NCBI GenBank assembly: GCA_963796155.1
Contig: CAWCKT010000010.1
Coordinates: 62,001-126,000 of the forward strand
DNA length: 64,000 bases
Direction of reading: 5' to 3'
Source of the DNA: AP-15 sp963796155
Lineage (GTDB): Bacteria; Pseudomonadota; Alphaproteobacteria; ATCC43930; CGMCC-115725
The translations under genes and the position numbers were made by a program. The notes beneath the pieces were generated by a model, which was given only the letters and a program-made list of their open reading frames with translations, ran no database searches and was not told the origin of the DNA. Shown piece by piece: positions 29,009 to 38,736 of the stretch (positions are counted from its first letter, which is position 1; the number at the start of each line of letters is the position of its first letter).

Positions 29009-30406
29009 TTGCGAACCTGGACAGAACCAGAGGACCCGAAGCCGTTCAGGTTGTTGGCTGGAAAAGGTGCCGATGATTCAGAGAGCCTCTTGCAGGCGGC
29101 CGACACGGTGATCGACGCGCTCGCGATTCTGCGCGACCCCCTCGCCGCGGATAAGCTGATCGCTCGTGCGCGGCGTCGGACCGGTCTGGACGACTTCGGC
29201 TGCACGTCATTCGAGGAGCCGCTGCAGAATTTTTTGCGGGGTTGCCGCGAGGAGGCGAATCTGAGCCTCTTCGGGCGCTTCGCGACGTGCTGGGACTCGG
29301 TGCGCTTTCTGTCCAACCTGCTTCGGCTGCGCGAGGAGGAGTCACAGGCACCCGAAATCCTCGATCAGCGGATCGAGCGGCCGATCTTCATCGCCGGGCT
29401 CCCCCGATCGGGCACCACCTTCCTGCATAGCCTGCTGGCGCAAGATCCCACGAACCTCGTCCCGCAAGTCTGGCAGCTGATCCATCCGTATCCGTTTGAT
29501 GGACGGGACGCCGGACCCGACCTCCGGCCGCGGCGCGTCGCCCGGCAGCTGCGCCTGTTCGGCATGCTCGCGCCGGAGTTCCGACGGATGCACCCGATCG
29601 ATGCCAACTCACCGCAGGAATGCTCCGAGATAACGGCGCATGTCTTCGCCAGCCTGCGCTTCGACACGACCTACCACATGCCCCGCTATCGACGCTGGCT
29701 CGACGAGACCGGACACCTCGACGCCTATCGGTTTCACAAGCGTTTTCTGCAGCACCTCCAGCATCAGGCGCCGGGCGCCGGGCACTGGGTGCTCAAATGT
29801 CCCGACCATATCTTTGCCTTGACCGCGCTTCGGACAGTCTATCCAGATGCACGCGTGGTATTTATCCACCGAGATCCGCTCGCGGTTCTGCCCTCGGTCG
29901 CCCGACTGACGGAGGTGCTCAGACGGCCGTTCACCCGCCACGTTGACAAACTCGAGATCGGCCGTGAGGACAGTGACCGCTGGCTTGCCGCGACCGATCT
30001 GATGATCGCCGCGGCAGACGATCAGGGCTTCGCAGCGCCGATTCTCCACCTCCATTACATGAAACTGGTCAGCGACCCGCTTGGGACAGTAGCGGCGCTA
30101 TACCAGCATTTCGGGCGCGCGCTCGATCCACGCGCCGCCGCCCGCATCGGCCGGCTGGTGGAGGCGAAACCCAACGGCGGTTACGGGGCACGCCGCTCCC
30201 GTCTCGAAGATTATGGCCTCGATCCCGCCATGGAGCGCGATCGCTACGCCCGATACATGCAGCATTTCGAGATTCGGCCCGAACATGTCACAAATCCGTC
30301 CGGGCTCGGTCAAGGGCTCGCCCCCGCTCCCGTCCGGGCTGCCCTCCGAAACTGCCGCCACAATTTCCTCGGCGACGTCGAGAAGCGCAGGCATCGCGCC
30401 AGGTAG
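29009..30406 (+). CDS. Sulfotransferase family protein
   Basis: 465 residues if the TTG at 29009 is used; no ATG lies nearby in frame, so the start is uncertain. The 5'-phosphosulfate loop is FIAGLPRSGTTFLHSLLAQD (about residue 130) and the 3'-phosphate site RDPLAVLPSVARL. The LKCPDHIFALTALRTVYPDA block is typical of Stf-type bacterial sulfotransferases that use PAPS. The last roughly 40 residues do not look family-like and stop three bases from the convergent hpnN end. The acceptor is unknown. Confidence 0.82.
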   Translation: MRTWTEPEDPKPFRLLAGKGADDSESLLQAADTVIDALAILRDPLAADKLIARARRRTGLDDFGCTSFEEPLQNFLRGCREEANLSLFGRFATCWDSVRFLSNLLRLREEESQAPEILDQRIERPIFIAGLPRSGTTFLHSLLAQDPTNLVPQVWQLIHPYPFDGRDAGPDLRPRRVARQLRLFGMLAPEFRRMHPIDANSPQECSEITAHVFASLRFDTTYHMPRYRRWLDETGHLDAYRFHKRFLQHLQHQAPGAGHWVLKCPDHIFALTALRTVYPDARVVFIHRDPLAVLPSVARLTEVLRRPFTRHVDKLEIGREDSDRWLAATDLMIAAADDQGFAAPILHLHYMKLVSDPLGTVAALYQHFGRALDPRAAARIGRLVEAKPNGGYGARRSRLEDYGLDPAMERDRYARYMQHFEIRPEHVTNPSGLGQGLAPAPVRAALRNCRHNFLGDVEKRRHRAR

Positions 30407-30408
30407 CT

Positions 30409-33045
30409 CTACTCGCTGCGCGATCTGAGGGCACCCGCCGGCGACGACCGTTCCACCAAGTGACCGGGTCGAGGCATCGCCGCCAACAGCGCGGGGATGA
30501 AGACGAGGCTGGCGACCAGTGTGCAGCCCAGGCTGATCAGCAGCAGCGTACCCATGCTTGCCGTCCCGGGATGCCGCGACAGCGCGAGCGAGCCGAAGGC
30601 GGTCCCCGTCGTCAGCGCCGAGAACAGGATCGCCCGAGCGGTAGCCGAGCCCAGCACCGAAGTCTGGCCGGCCCGCCAGTTCATCACGAAATAAACGTTG
30701 AACGACACGCCGACCCCCAGCAGCAGCGGCAGCGCGATGATGTTCGCGTAATTGAGCAGCAGCGGCAGCAGGACGATGACGACGACCGTCAGCAGGGAGG
30801 ACAGCAGGAGCGGTGCCAGAACCAGCGATACGTCGAGCGGGCGTCGTAAGGCGACGAACAGGATCGCCGTGATGGCGAGCAGAGCCGAGATCGCCGCTGA
30901 GCGGAAAGAACCGACGATCGTGGCGCTGGTCGCCTCGATGGTCACCGCAGCGCCGCCGGCGTCGGGCGCCACCGCGGTCACCTCGTCGACAAACTTGGCG
31001 AGCCCGGCCGTGTTGCGCGCCTCCGACTTGGGCACCACCTGGACACGCGCCCGGCCGTCCGGCAGCATCCAGTCACGGGTCAGCTCGGGCGGCAGGGTCT
31101 GCAACGAGGCCGGTTGTGCCTCCAACACGGTGCGCAGCTGGTCGAGCTCGGTCGGCAGAAAGCGCGTCAGCGCCTGATCGACGGAGAGCAGGATCGGATC
31201 GGGCGCCGCCGTCAGCTTGCGCAGGTCGCCGGCGATCGCAGCCAGCACGTGACCGGGCGGCAGTTTCGCCAGCGCCGGCACGATTTTCTCCAGCGCCTTC
31301 GCGGCGGCCAACCGGATCTCCCCCGGTGTGACCGGCGCTGGCGGCTCTCTCGGCGCGAGGGTCGGGCCCAGAATGGTGGCGGCATCTTCGATCTGGGCGA
31401 GTTTCGCCTGCTGGTCCTTGGGCACGAACGTGTTGATCGACAGCACGTCCGAAACCAGGGGCAGACTCCTCAGCCGGTCCGCCAGCGCGGCTGCCGCTGT
31501 CGCATCCGGAGTCAAAATGTCGATTGTGAAGGGGTTGGTCAGCGGCAAATCTTCGAGATCGTAGAGGGTGCGCATCGCTTCGGTGTTCGGATCCTTCGTG
31601 TGCAGCGGGTCGGCATCAAAGCCCAGTCGCGGCAGTAGAACGATACCGAGCCCGCCCAGAAGACCGAACACCGTCAGCAGCGGCCGCCGGTGCCGGCGGA
31701 CGACGTGGTCGAGCGGCGCCGCCCAACGGAAGCCGATTTCCGCGCTTTCCCCGTGCGGCCGAAAGAGCCCGATCGCGGCCGGGAGAAAGGTCATCGTGCA
31801 CAAAAAGGCGATCAGCATCCCCGCTCCGGCGATCAGCCCCAGCTCGGCCACGCCGCGGAAATCGGTCGGAACGAAGGCGAGAAACCCCGCAGACGTCGCG
31901 GCCGCCGCGACCAGGATCTGCCCGCCGACACGCCGGCCGGTCTCGGCCATTGCGACGGCAGGGTCGGGATGCGCGTGGCGATTTTCGCGATAGCGCACGC
32001 AGAACTGGATGGCGAAATCGACCGCGATGCCGACGAAGAGGATACCGAAACCTACCGAGACGAGGTTCAGCCTCCCCACCGCGACAGCCGCGAAGAGCAG
32101 GGTCAGCATCAGCCCGAGCCCCAGCGTCAGCAGGATCGGCGCAATCAGGCGCCATGAGCGAACCGCCAGGAACAACCACAGCGAGATCAACAGGATGCTG
32201 CCGATCAAGCCCGCGACGGCACCCTTCGCGACCGAGGCGAACTCCTCGTCGGACAGCACAACGTTGCCGGTGATGCGCACCCGGGCGTCACCGGATTTGA
32301 CGAACTCGAGATTGGCCGCAGCAACGCGCATCGCCTCGGTGGCGGCTCCGCCCGGCTGAAGTTTGGTGTGATCGAGCTTTGGCTGTGCCAGGACGAATTT
32401 GTATTTGCCGCCGAGATCGGCGAGATCTCCGCCTAGAAGCCTCGTCCATGACAGCGGGTGCGGATGGCCGGCAATCGCGTCAGCCATCGCCTCGTGAAAC
32501 CCCTTCAACGCCGTTTGATAGGGTGCCAGGTCAGCCTGCCCTTGCTCCACCCCGGTGCCCAACAGCGAGAGGGCCGCAAAGAGCCCGCGGGCATTCGGAT
32601 CTTTCGCGAGCTCACCGAGAAACGGCTGGGCATCGATCGTCCGGTCGAGCACCGACTCGAGCTGGTTTGCATCGAGGAACAACAGCCCTTCCTGCTTGAG
32701 GAAGGGCGAAGCATCGGGGCGCCGTACGCTCAGGAAATGCGTGTGGTCTTCGGCTAGTGCTTCGGCCAGCGCGGCGGCGGTTGCCTCGGTCTCCTCCGGC
32801 TCCCTGGCATCGATGACGGCTACCAGGAGGTCCTGAAACTGCGGAAACTCGGCTTTGAACATCATCGCCCGCTGGCGCCACGGCAGGCTTTCCGAAAACA
32901 TCAGATCGGTATCGGTGCTGATCCCGAGATGGCCGGCGGCGTACCAGCCGGCGAACAGCGAGAGAATGACCCCGGCCAGGAAGACCAGCGCGGCGTTGCC
33001 GCGGCAGCATTCGACAAGGCTGGCAAGCAGACGCTGGAATGTCAT
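30409..33045 (-). CDS. hpnN: Hopanoid-associated RND/MMPL transporter HpnN
   Basis: 878 residues from ATG 33045 (MTFQRLLASLVECCR); an in-frame extension 26 codons upstream is not family-like. RND/MMPL architecture: TM1, a large periplasmic domain opening HLGISTDTDLMFSESLPWR, five TMs, TM7, a second periplasmic domain, five TMs. HpnN moves hopanoids to the outer membrane in Rhodopseudomonas and Methylobacterium. It lies downstream of hpnM in the same orientation, the usual pairing. No hopanoid synthesis genes (shc, hpnC-H) are in the window. Confidence 0.9.
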   Translation of the reverse strand: MTFQRLLASLVECCRGNAALVFLAGVILSLFAGWYAAGHLGISTDTDLMFSESLPWRQRAMMFKAEFPQFQDLLVAVIDAREPEETEATAAALAEALAEDHTHFLSVRRPDASPFLKQEGLLFLDANQLESVLDRTIDAQPFLGELAKDPNARGLFAALSLLGTGVEQGQADLAPYQTALKGFHEAMADAIAGHPHPLSWTRLLGGDLADLGGKYKFVLAQPKLDHTKLQPGGAATEAMRVAAANLEFVKSGDARVRITGNVVLSDEEFASVAKGAVAGLIGSILLISLWLFLAVRSWRLIAPILLTLGLGLMLTLLFAAVAVGRLNLVSVGFGILFVGIAVDFAIQFCVRYRENRHAHPDPAVAMAETGRRVGGQILVAAAATSAGFLAFVPTDFRGVAELGLIAGAGMLIAFLCTMTFLPAAIGLFRPHGESAEIGFRWAAPLDHVVRRHRRPLLTVFGLLGGLGIVLLPRLGFDADPLHTKDPNTEAMRTLYDLEDLPLTNPFTIDILTPDATAAAALADRLRSLPLVSDVLSINTFVPKDQQAKLAQIEDAATILGPTLAPREPPAPVTPGEIRLAAAKALEKIVPALAKLPPGHVLAAIAGDLRKLTAAPDPILLSVDQALTRFLPTELDQLRTVLEAQPASLQTLPPELTRDWMLPDGRARVQVVPKSEARNTAGLAKFVDEVTAVAPDAGGAAVTIEATSATIVGSFRSAAISALLAITAILFVALRRPLDVSLVLAPLLLSSLLTVVVIVLLPLLLNYANIIALPLLLGVGVSFNVYFVMNWRAGQTSVLGSATARAILFSALTTGTAFGSLALSRHPGTASMGTLLLISLGCTLVASLVFIPALLAAMPRPGHLVERSSPAGALRSRSE

Positions 33046-33186
33046 CGCGAACCGAGGCGGTAGTGCATCGCAGCGGTCGATCGCCGCCCGTCTCGGGCCG
33101 CGCAAGCGGGTCGGAGATGCCAATCCCGGTATCCCCGCACCAGGGACCGGCGGCTCGTTGGTGATAGTCGGTTCGGGGCGCCGACG

Positions 33187-33822
33187 CTACTGCAAAATTC
33201 CGCCTGACAGTTCCGCGGTCTTCCGCCGTAGGCTGACGAGCAGTCCCGTTCCGCCCCCGTCGGCGAGCACGGACCTTACCTCCGACCGCTGCGCAGCCAC
33301 GCGGCTGATCGAGCCGTCGGCCAGCACATCGACGGCCCGCCATCCGCCGCTGGTCTGTCGCATCACGTAGGCCAGCACATGCGCCTGGCCAGAGGCCGGC
33401 ACGATCCTCGTCTCGACGACCCGATTAGTGCCGACGACCGTAACGGAAGGCAGGACCTCGAAGCGCTCGCCGGAATAGTCGTCGAAATTGGCGACGTAGG
33501 AGGCGATGGTATAGCGTCGGAAGGCTTCCTCCAGGGCCGCCTGCTGATCGGGCGGTAACGCGGTCCAGCGCAGCCCGACGACCTGTCGGAGGATCGCCTG
33601 CAGGTCGAAAGTCCGGCCGATCACCGGGGCAATCGTCTCGTACCGCTGCCTGAATGGCGCCGCTTTGCCTGCCTTCATGATCTCGATCAGCCCGGCCTGG
33701 AGCTGTTCAACCGGGGCAGTCACCTCGGAGGCGATGGCGCTGCCAGCCGGTCCGAGAAGCACGGCAGCCCAACAGAGTGCGAACCGCAGAAGGGTGCGAC
33801 GATCGGGTGCGGCGATTAACAT
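33187..33822 (-). CDS. hpnM: HpnM, MlaC/toluene-tolerance-like periplasmic protein
   Basis: 211 residues with a signal peptide (LLRFALCWAAVLLGPAGSAIA-SE). The MlaC/Ttg2D fold signature is present: PVIGRTFDLQAILRQVVGLRW, ALEEAFRRYTIASYVANFDD, FEVLPSVTVVGTNRVVETRI and WRAVDVLADGSISRVAAQRS. Members next to hpnN are called HpnM and are thought to carry hopanoids or lipids across the periplasm. The gap to hpnN is 141 bases. The AT-rich stretch 33830-33860 probably holds the promoter. Confidence 0.9.
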   Translation of the reverse strand: MLIAAPDRRTLLRFALCWAAVLLGPAGSAIASEVTAPVEQLQAGLIEIMKAGKAAPFRQRYETIAPVIGRTFDLQAILRQVVGLRWTALPPDQQAALEEAFRRYTIASYVANFDDYSGERFEVLPSVTVVGTNRVVETRIVPASGQAHVLAYVMRQTSGGWRAVDVLADGSISRVAAQRSEVRSVLADGGGTGLLVSLRRKTAELSGGILQ

Positions 33823-33952
33823 GAAAGCTTACCTATATTGCCAATTGACCGGACGCGCAGTTTAAGCGGCAAAAGTAGACAAGCGGTAAGCGCTCCATCT
33901 TTGCTGCCCGCCGCTCTTCCGGACCGGCGCAAGCGCGCCGCAAGCGAAGCCA

Positions 33953-34120
33953 TCAATCGGCGGCCGGGTAGACGAGGGTTCCGTCGGAGAGAGGCCGGGC
34001 GCCTGGGGTGATCGTTGCCGGCTCGATCTTGTCCGGCCCCATGATGTTAGCCACCGGACACTGCGCGTCGAATGGCCGATCGTGAAGATCATCGGCGTGC
34101 TCACCGAGTCTTCTCGCGTA
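33953..34120 (-). pseudogene. Orphan C-terminal coding fragment
   Basis: A start-less minus-strand frame reads LGEHADDLHDRPFDAQCPVA then NIMGPDKIEPATITPGARPL and SDGTLVYPAAD before TGA. It reads like a protein C-terminus with good codon bias but has no start and is under 60 residues. The parent family is not recognised. It abuts a truncated FAH gene facing the other way, which suggests a deletion scar. Confidence 0.4.
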
Positions 34121-34151
34121 TCATCGTTGCGCTTCGTAGGAGGGACATATC

Positions 34152-34331
34152 ATGAAACTCGTCAGCTTTACGGCGGCCGGGCGGAACTCGTACGGCGTGA
34201 TGGTGGGGGACGGCATCGTTGATTTGGGGCGCCGGCTCGGCGATCGCTACCCGACCCTGCGCACCGCGATCGCCGGCGATGCGCTCGGCCGGGCTGCCGC
34301 GGATATCGGCAAGCTCGTGCTGAAGCCGTGA
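34152..34331 (+). pseudogene. Truncated fumarylacetoacetate hydrolase (FAH) family N-terminus
   Basis: A 59-residue frame, MKLVSFTAAGRNSYGVMVGD then GIVDLGRRLGDRYPTLRTAI, matches the opening of FAH-family proteins (about 280-330 residues). The catalytic metal-binding domain is missing: after about 54 native-looking residues it ends VLKP and TGA. AGGAGGGACATATC precedes the ATG, so it may still be translated. It is probably the stump of a deleted catabolic gene. Confidence 0.65.
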
Positions 34332-34581
34332 GCATTCCCTGCCGGATGGGGAAACTCAGGGAAAAAAGCGCTCTGAGCCCCCATCAGAGGGGAAACATAA
34401 ATTATATCAATTACTTATGACCAAACCGGGACGCTTCTAAGACGCCCGGCAGGGGAATTTTGACAATTTCCTGACGCGCGAACCCCGGGTAAGGCGCCTC
34501 AGCCCGGCATTGCGGCTATCGGCAATGTCCCCATCCTGCCGCGCAAGATACGCCTCGATCTTGACGACACGATGGCGAGGT
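34332..34581. other. Non-coding region after FAH stump
   Basis: AT-rich patch near 34395-34425 (AAATTATATCAATTACTTATG) in otherwise GC-rich DNA; no gene, terminator or recognised repeat is seen. Confidence 0.4.
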
Positions 34582-35607
34582 TCATCGCTGCGCGAAGGCC
34601 GGCATGACGTCGCGCGCGAAGCGGCGCAGGCTCTCGCGGCCGCGGGCGCCGCCGCCCGAACCGCCGCCGTTGATCAGCACATAGCCCACCCCGGCATCGC
34701 GCAGCTCTTCGAGCTTGCGCGCGATGTCGTCGGGATTGCCATACATCGCGCTGATTTCGTTGACCGCCCGCGGGTCGCCGGTGGCGCGGTCCGGCCCGCC
34801 ATGGACCGTGCCGTCGGGGCGGGTCGCGAGCTTCAGCTGGCGCATCCGGTTCTGCAGACGGCGCTCCATCGCCGCTTCGCGTTCCGCCGCATTGTCGGCG
34901 ACGAAAAATGCCCGGGTCACCCCGACCTGCATCGGGTCGAAATGCCGGCCATGGGCTTCCACCTCGGCCTTGTAGACCGCGATGTTCCAGGCGACGTCCC
35001 TTGGCGAGGCGTACTGGCCGAGCAGCAGATTGAACCCCTGGGCGGCGACCCGGCGGATCGAATTCTCGCTGCCCGCACCCATCCAGATCGGCGGGTGGGG
35101 CTTCTGAGCCGTCGGCGGCTCGACGAGGATGCTGTCGAACTGCCAATATTTCCCGCGATGAGAGAAGGGCTCGTCGGCGGTCCACGCTTTGACGATGACG
35201 GCGAGCGCCTCGTCAAAGCGGGCATCGGCCTCCTCCATCGGCACACAGAAACCGGCGAACTCGTTATAGCGGTAGCCCTTGCCGATGCCGAAATCGAGGC
35301 GGCCCCCGGACAAGAGATCGAGGGTCGCAGCCTGTTCGGCGAGCAGCACCGGGTTGTGCCAGGGCAACACCATGACCGCCGTACCGAGGCGCAGCCAGCG
35401 CGTGCGCGCGCCGAGCCAGGTCAGCAGACTGATCGTGGCCGAGACCTGGCCATAGCCGGTGAAGTGGTGCTCGACGACGAAGGTGCCGTGAAAACCGAGC
35501 GCTTCGGCTTCGACGTTGTAATCGACGAAGTCGCGGAAGCCCTCGCTGCTGTCAAACTCGGGGCCGCCGCGCCGTGCGGCGGCGCTGCCGAAGAGACCGA
35601 ACTGCAT
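34582..35607 (-). CDS. LLM-class flavin-dependent oxidoreductase (subfamily A)
   Basis: 341 residues, bacterial luciferase-like TIM barrel that uses FMNH2 (F420 in some relatives) for monooxygenation. Opening MQFGLFGSAAARR; WLRLGTAVMVLPWHNPVLLAEQ and SGGRLDFGIGKGYRYNEF are core LLM motifs, and PPIWMGAGSENSIRRVA is the C-terminal barrel segment. It is closely similar along its whole length to the protein at 48535-49572, so the two are paralogs. It stands alone here; no flavin reductase is encoded nearby. Substrate unknown. Confidence 0.9.
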   Translation of the reverse strand: MQFGLFGSAAARRGGPEFDSSEGFRDFVDYNVEAEALGFHGTFVVEHHFTGYGQVSATISLLTWLGARTRWLRLGTAVMVLPWHNPVLLAEQAATLDLLSGGRLDFGIGKGYRYNEFAGFCVPMEEADARFDEALAVIVKAWTADEPFSHRGKYWQFDSILVEPPTAQKPHPPIWMGAGSENSIRRVAAQGFNLLLGQYASPRDVAWNIAVYKAEVEAHGRHFDPMQVGVTRAFFVADNAAEREAAMERRLQNRMRQLKLATRPDGTVHGGPDRATGDPRAVNEISAMYGNPDDIARKLEELRDAGVGYVLINGGGSGGGARGRESLRRFARDVMPAFAQR

Positions 35608-35854
35608 TATCTCACCCTCGCTTACCCGACCAGGAGATTACGTTGCAGCCGGTTATGTTCCAAATACCGTATTTTGATCGCCGCCATATCGCCTCGGCAT
35701 GAAGCCGCCTCACACACCCCGAACGCAGGACTTTGGCGGCGAGCTCAGGCCGAGGCGCCGGCTGTACTCCATGCATGTACCCGGGAAAACCGCGGTGGCA
35801 GATCTCCGCAGCCTCGATATGATCCACGGCCGGAACTGATAGTGCGGGCATGCT

Positions 35855-37057
35855 ATGGCCGAAAGCGGCTCCGCGGCCGATGGCCTCGAACGCAAACTGG
35901 CGACGATCCTTTCCGCCGACGTCGCGGCGTACAGCCGTCTGATGGCAGAGGACGAAGAGCGGACGCTGCAAATATTTCGCGCCCACAAGGAGGTGTTCGA
36001 AAAGCTGGTGCAGCTGCATCGTGGCCGCGTCTTCAACACGGCCGGTGACGCTATCCTCGCCGAGTTCACCAGCGCCGTCGAAGCCGTGCGCTGCGCCACC
36101 GAGATCCAAGCCGCCCTTCGCACACGCAACGATCAACTCCCGAGCGAGCACCAAGTCAACTTCCGCATCGGCGTAAATCTCGGTGATGTGATGGTGCAGG
36201 GCACGGATTTGCTGGGCGACGGCGTCAATGTCGCGGCGCGTCTGCAAGGGGCGGCCGAGCCTGGCGGTATCTGCATTTCAGGCAGCGTGTACGACCAGGT
36301 CCTTAACAAGCTGTCCTTGTCGTTCAAGCCGCTGGGCGAATTGAACTACAAGAACCTTCCCCAGCCGGTGCGGACCTTCGCCATCGCGAAAGTCGCCGGC
36401 CTCGGCGTGCTTCCTTCGCCGGTCCGGCGGCATCAGCTGGTGAGCGGCTGGCGGCTCCGGCCCTTCGTCATCGCTGCTCTGATTTTGATCACGATTGGTG
36501 GCGTCTCCTGGGTACGTTCTCACTATGAGCGGAAACGGGCGGAATACGCCCCGACGGCCGGATTGCCGGCGCCGCAGGCGGATCAGCGGCGGATTGAGAG
36601 AGACGCGCGCCGCCTGGCCAGAGCCAACCGCAAAATGACCGATGCCGAAGCGTTGGCTGCGCCGGAGGCAGGGCAGGTCAAGCCGCAGTCCGATCAAGTG
36701 AGTGGCCCGACCGCCGCCGCAACTCCCGGTGACGATCCGAGCGGGGTCTATCGCGGTCAGATGTGCTACGCGGCCGGCGGCGCGACCGAGCCGGCCCGCT
36801 GTTTCGAGGCGCAGGCAGTCGTGTTGGGCAATCGAATATCCGGCGAGTGGCCCGGTCGCGATCCTGGCGTGACGATATATCTTGGGGGCGAAATCTTTCG
36901 AACCGGCGAAGTGGCGATCCACATGCACAGCAAGAGGGCCGACGGGTCGAGCTTCGCTGTGAGCGACCTGATTGGAACGGTTCGTGATGGGCGGATCGAC
37001 GCCAAGGGCAGCTTTCGCGACGGGCGCGGTGTTACGTTGAACTGGAGCAAGAAGTAG
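35855..37057 (+). CDS. Membrane-anchored class III adenylate/guanylate cyclase
   Basis: 400 residues. The N-terminal cyclase domain (about 10-180) has the metal Asp in ATILSADVAAYSRLM, the second Asp in FNTAGDAILAEF, and the transition-state Asn/Arg in DGVNVAARLQGAAEPGGICI. One TM helix (PFVIAALILITIGGVSWV, about 207-224) separates it from a C-terminal region: a charged Ala/Gln-rich linker, then a roughly 105-residue domain starting PSGVYRGQMCYAAGG with two Cys. The cytosolic enzyme is therefore tied to a probably periplasmic domain, the reverse of the usual sensor-then-cyclase order. Confidence 0.87.
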   Translation: MAESGSAADGLERKLATILSADVAAYSRLMAEDEERTLQIFRAHKEVFEKLVQLHRGRVFNTAGDAILAEFTSAVEAVRCATEIQAALRTRNDQLPSEHQVNFRIGVNLGDVMVQGTDLLGDGVNVAARLQGAAEPGGICISGSVYDQVLNKLSLSFKPLGELNYKNLPQPVRTFAIAKVAGLGVLPSPVRRHQLVSGWRLRPFVIAALILITIGGVSWVRSHYERKRAEYAPTAGLPAPQADQRRIERDARRLARANRKMTDAEALAAPEAGQVKPQSDQVSGPTAAATPGDDPSGVYRGQMCYAAGGATEPARCFEAQAVVLGNRISGEWPGRDPGVTIYLGGEIFRTGEVAIHMHSKRADGSSFAVSDLIGTVRDGRIDAKGSFRDGRGVTLNWSKK

Positions 37058-37446
37058 ACGCGTCGTCCTCACGGAAGATAGAGAAGGCGCGCGGTTTTGG
37101 CGGTTGTGGCGCGCGGTTGGGGCAGCACATGGCGATAAGCTGGCTGTTGGCGGTAACACCCCGCCCTGCTGCTCGTCGGATGGCGCTTGTGCGCCGAGAA
37201 CGGCCGTTCGGCTCGACGTGAGCCGGCGGCAAGGTTCGACCTGAGCGGCCGTTTAGCCCGCACGCCGGCGGTTCCCCGGGACGCTCAGCCCCCAAACTCC
37301 GGACCATCCGATCGTGAAGTTCGCGCACGTGATGGCGAAAAACGCGCTGGGTGCATCCTAGGAATATGCAGGGCGAAAGGGATCGGCGGCGATAGCTTGG
37401 ATGTGCTCTAATCGGAACGGCAGCCACCCCTTTGACAGGAGTTTAC
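37058..37446. other. 389-bp intergenic region, nothing recognised
   Basis: GC-rich with imperfect repeats of GGCCGTT (AACGGCCGTTCGGC and GAGCGGCCGTTTAG, about 37197-37257) but no supportable gene. The last bases hold the AGGAG ribosome site of the next gene. Confidence 0.4.
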
Positions 37447-38272
37447 ATGCCAACTATTACCACCAAGGACGGCACGGAGATCTTCTACAAGGACTGGGGT
37501 TCGGGCCAGCCCATCGTGTTCAGCCACGGCTGGCCGCTGTCGGCCGACGATTGGGACGCGCAGCTGCTGTTCTTCCTGCATCATGGCTATCGGGTTATCG
37601 CCCATGACCGCCGTGGCCATGGTCGCTCGACCCAGACCGCCGACGGCCACGATATGGACCATTATGCCGACGACCTGGCGGCTCTGACGGCGCATCTCGA
37701 CCTGAAGAACGCCATCCATGTCGGCCATTCCACCGGCGGCGGCGAGGTGGCGCACTATCTGGGTCGGCATGGCGAAAGCCGGGTGTCCAAGGCGGCGCTG
37801 ATCAGCGCGGTACCGCCGCTGATGGTGAAGACGGTGGCCAATCCGCTCGGCCTCCCCAAGGAAGTGTTTGATGACTTGCAGGCGCAACTCGCCGCCAATC
37901 GTTCGCAATTCTATCGCGATGTGGCGGCGGGGCCTTTCTACGGCTACAACCGGCCGGGTGCGAAAGCCTCGGAGGCCGTCATCCAGAATTGGTGGCGCCA
38001 GGGCATGATGGGCGGTGCCAAGGCGCATTACGACGGCATCGTGGCCTTTTCCCAGACCGATTTCACGGAAGACCTCAAGAAGATCAACGTCCCGGTGCTG
38101 GTCATGCACAGCGAAGACGACCAGATCGTGCCCTATGTCGCCGCCGGGCTGCTGTCCGCATAAGCTGCTGAAGAATGGAACCCTGAAAACCTACAAGAGC
38201 TTCCCGCACGGCATGCCCACCACCGAAGCGGACACGATCAATTCCGACCTGCTGGCGTTCATCAGAAGCTAG
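37447..38272 (+). CDS. Alpha/beta hydrolase, non-heme chloroperoxidase/arylesterase type (frameshifted)
   Basis: ATG 37447 follows AGGAG. Family segments: FSHGWPLSADDWDAQ, VIAHDRRGHGRSTQ, nucleophile elbow HVGHSTGGGEVAHYLGRHG, catalytic Asp in LVMHSEDDQIVPY, and His in KSFPHGMPTTEADTIN. The frame stops at TAA right after GLLSA (38161). Skipping the T at 38161 restores KLLKNGTLKTYKSFPHGMP and a 274-residue protein, the normal length. As read, the catalytic His is lost. It is either a pseudogene or carries a base-call error. Confidence 0.8.
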
Positions 38273-38736
38273 CCTTCGCCGGCTTCAGAAATCCCAGGTG
38301 CGGTCGTTGACCGTCAGGCCTGAAGGGCCGGCATCCACCCCGCGCTGACCTTGCGATTGCGTGGCTTGAAGGTCGGCTTCGGGGCATGAAGACCAGTTGC
38401 GGCCGGCACATTTGAGCGCCCGCTCTGAGGTTGGAAAGAAGACCATCGGTGGGACGCAAAGGAATGCGCGAGACGCGCCGATTCCCGACGTTCCCGCGTT
38501 CACCCCGGAATAGGAAGGTCCGACCCGGCGCGGTCCTGTCTGGTGAAACTAACGCCGGGGATCGGACTTGGTGTCTGCGGTTGGATTAGTTTAGCAGCCC
38601 CAAAAGGGGTTGCAGCGCCAACGTTCCTGCGCTTGTCTGCTCGCAACCGGCTTCGCTTCAGGGTACTCATGCGCAGCGAGAACTTTTCCGGCGCGTCTTC
38701 GTTCCGTTGGGAGAGAAAAGACGTGCGGCGAACGCA
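38273..38736. other. 464-bp intergenic region before flavin hydroxylase
   Basis: No gene supported. A hairpin GCAGCCCC-AAAA-GGGGTTGC lies at 38594-38613, without a T run. The right part becomes less GC-rich, like the following gene. Confidence 0.4.

Noticed and set aside
33862..34104. Minus-strand frame beginning MIFTIGHSTR, like the start of DUF488 proteins
   Set aside because: The resemblance ends after about ten residues; the overlapping frame (GPDKIEPATITPG) has better coding character.
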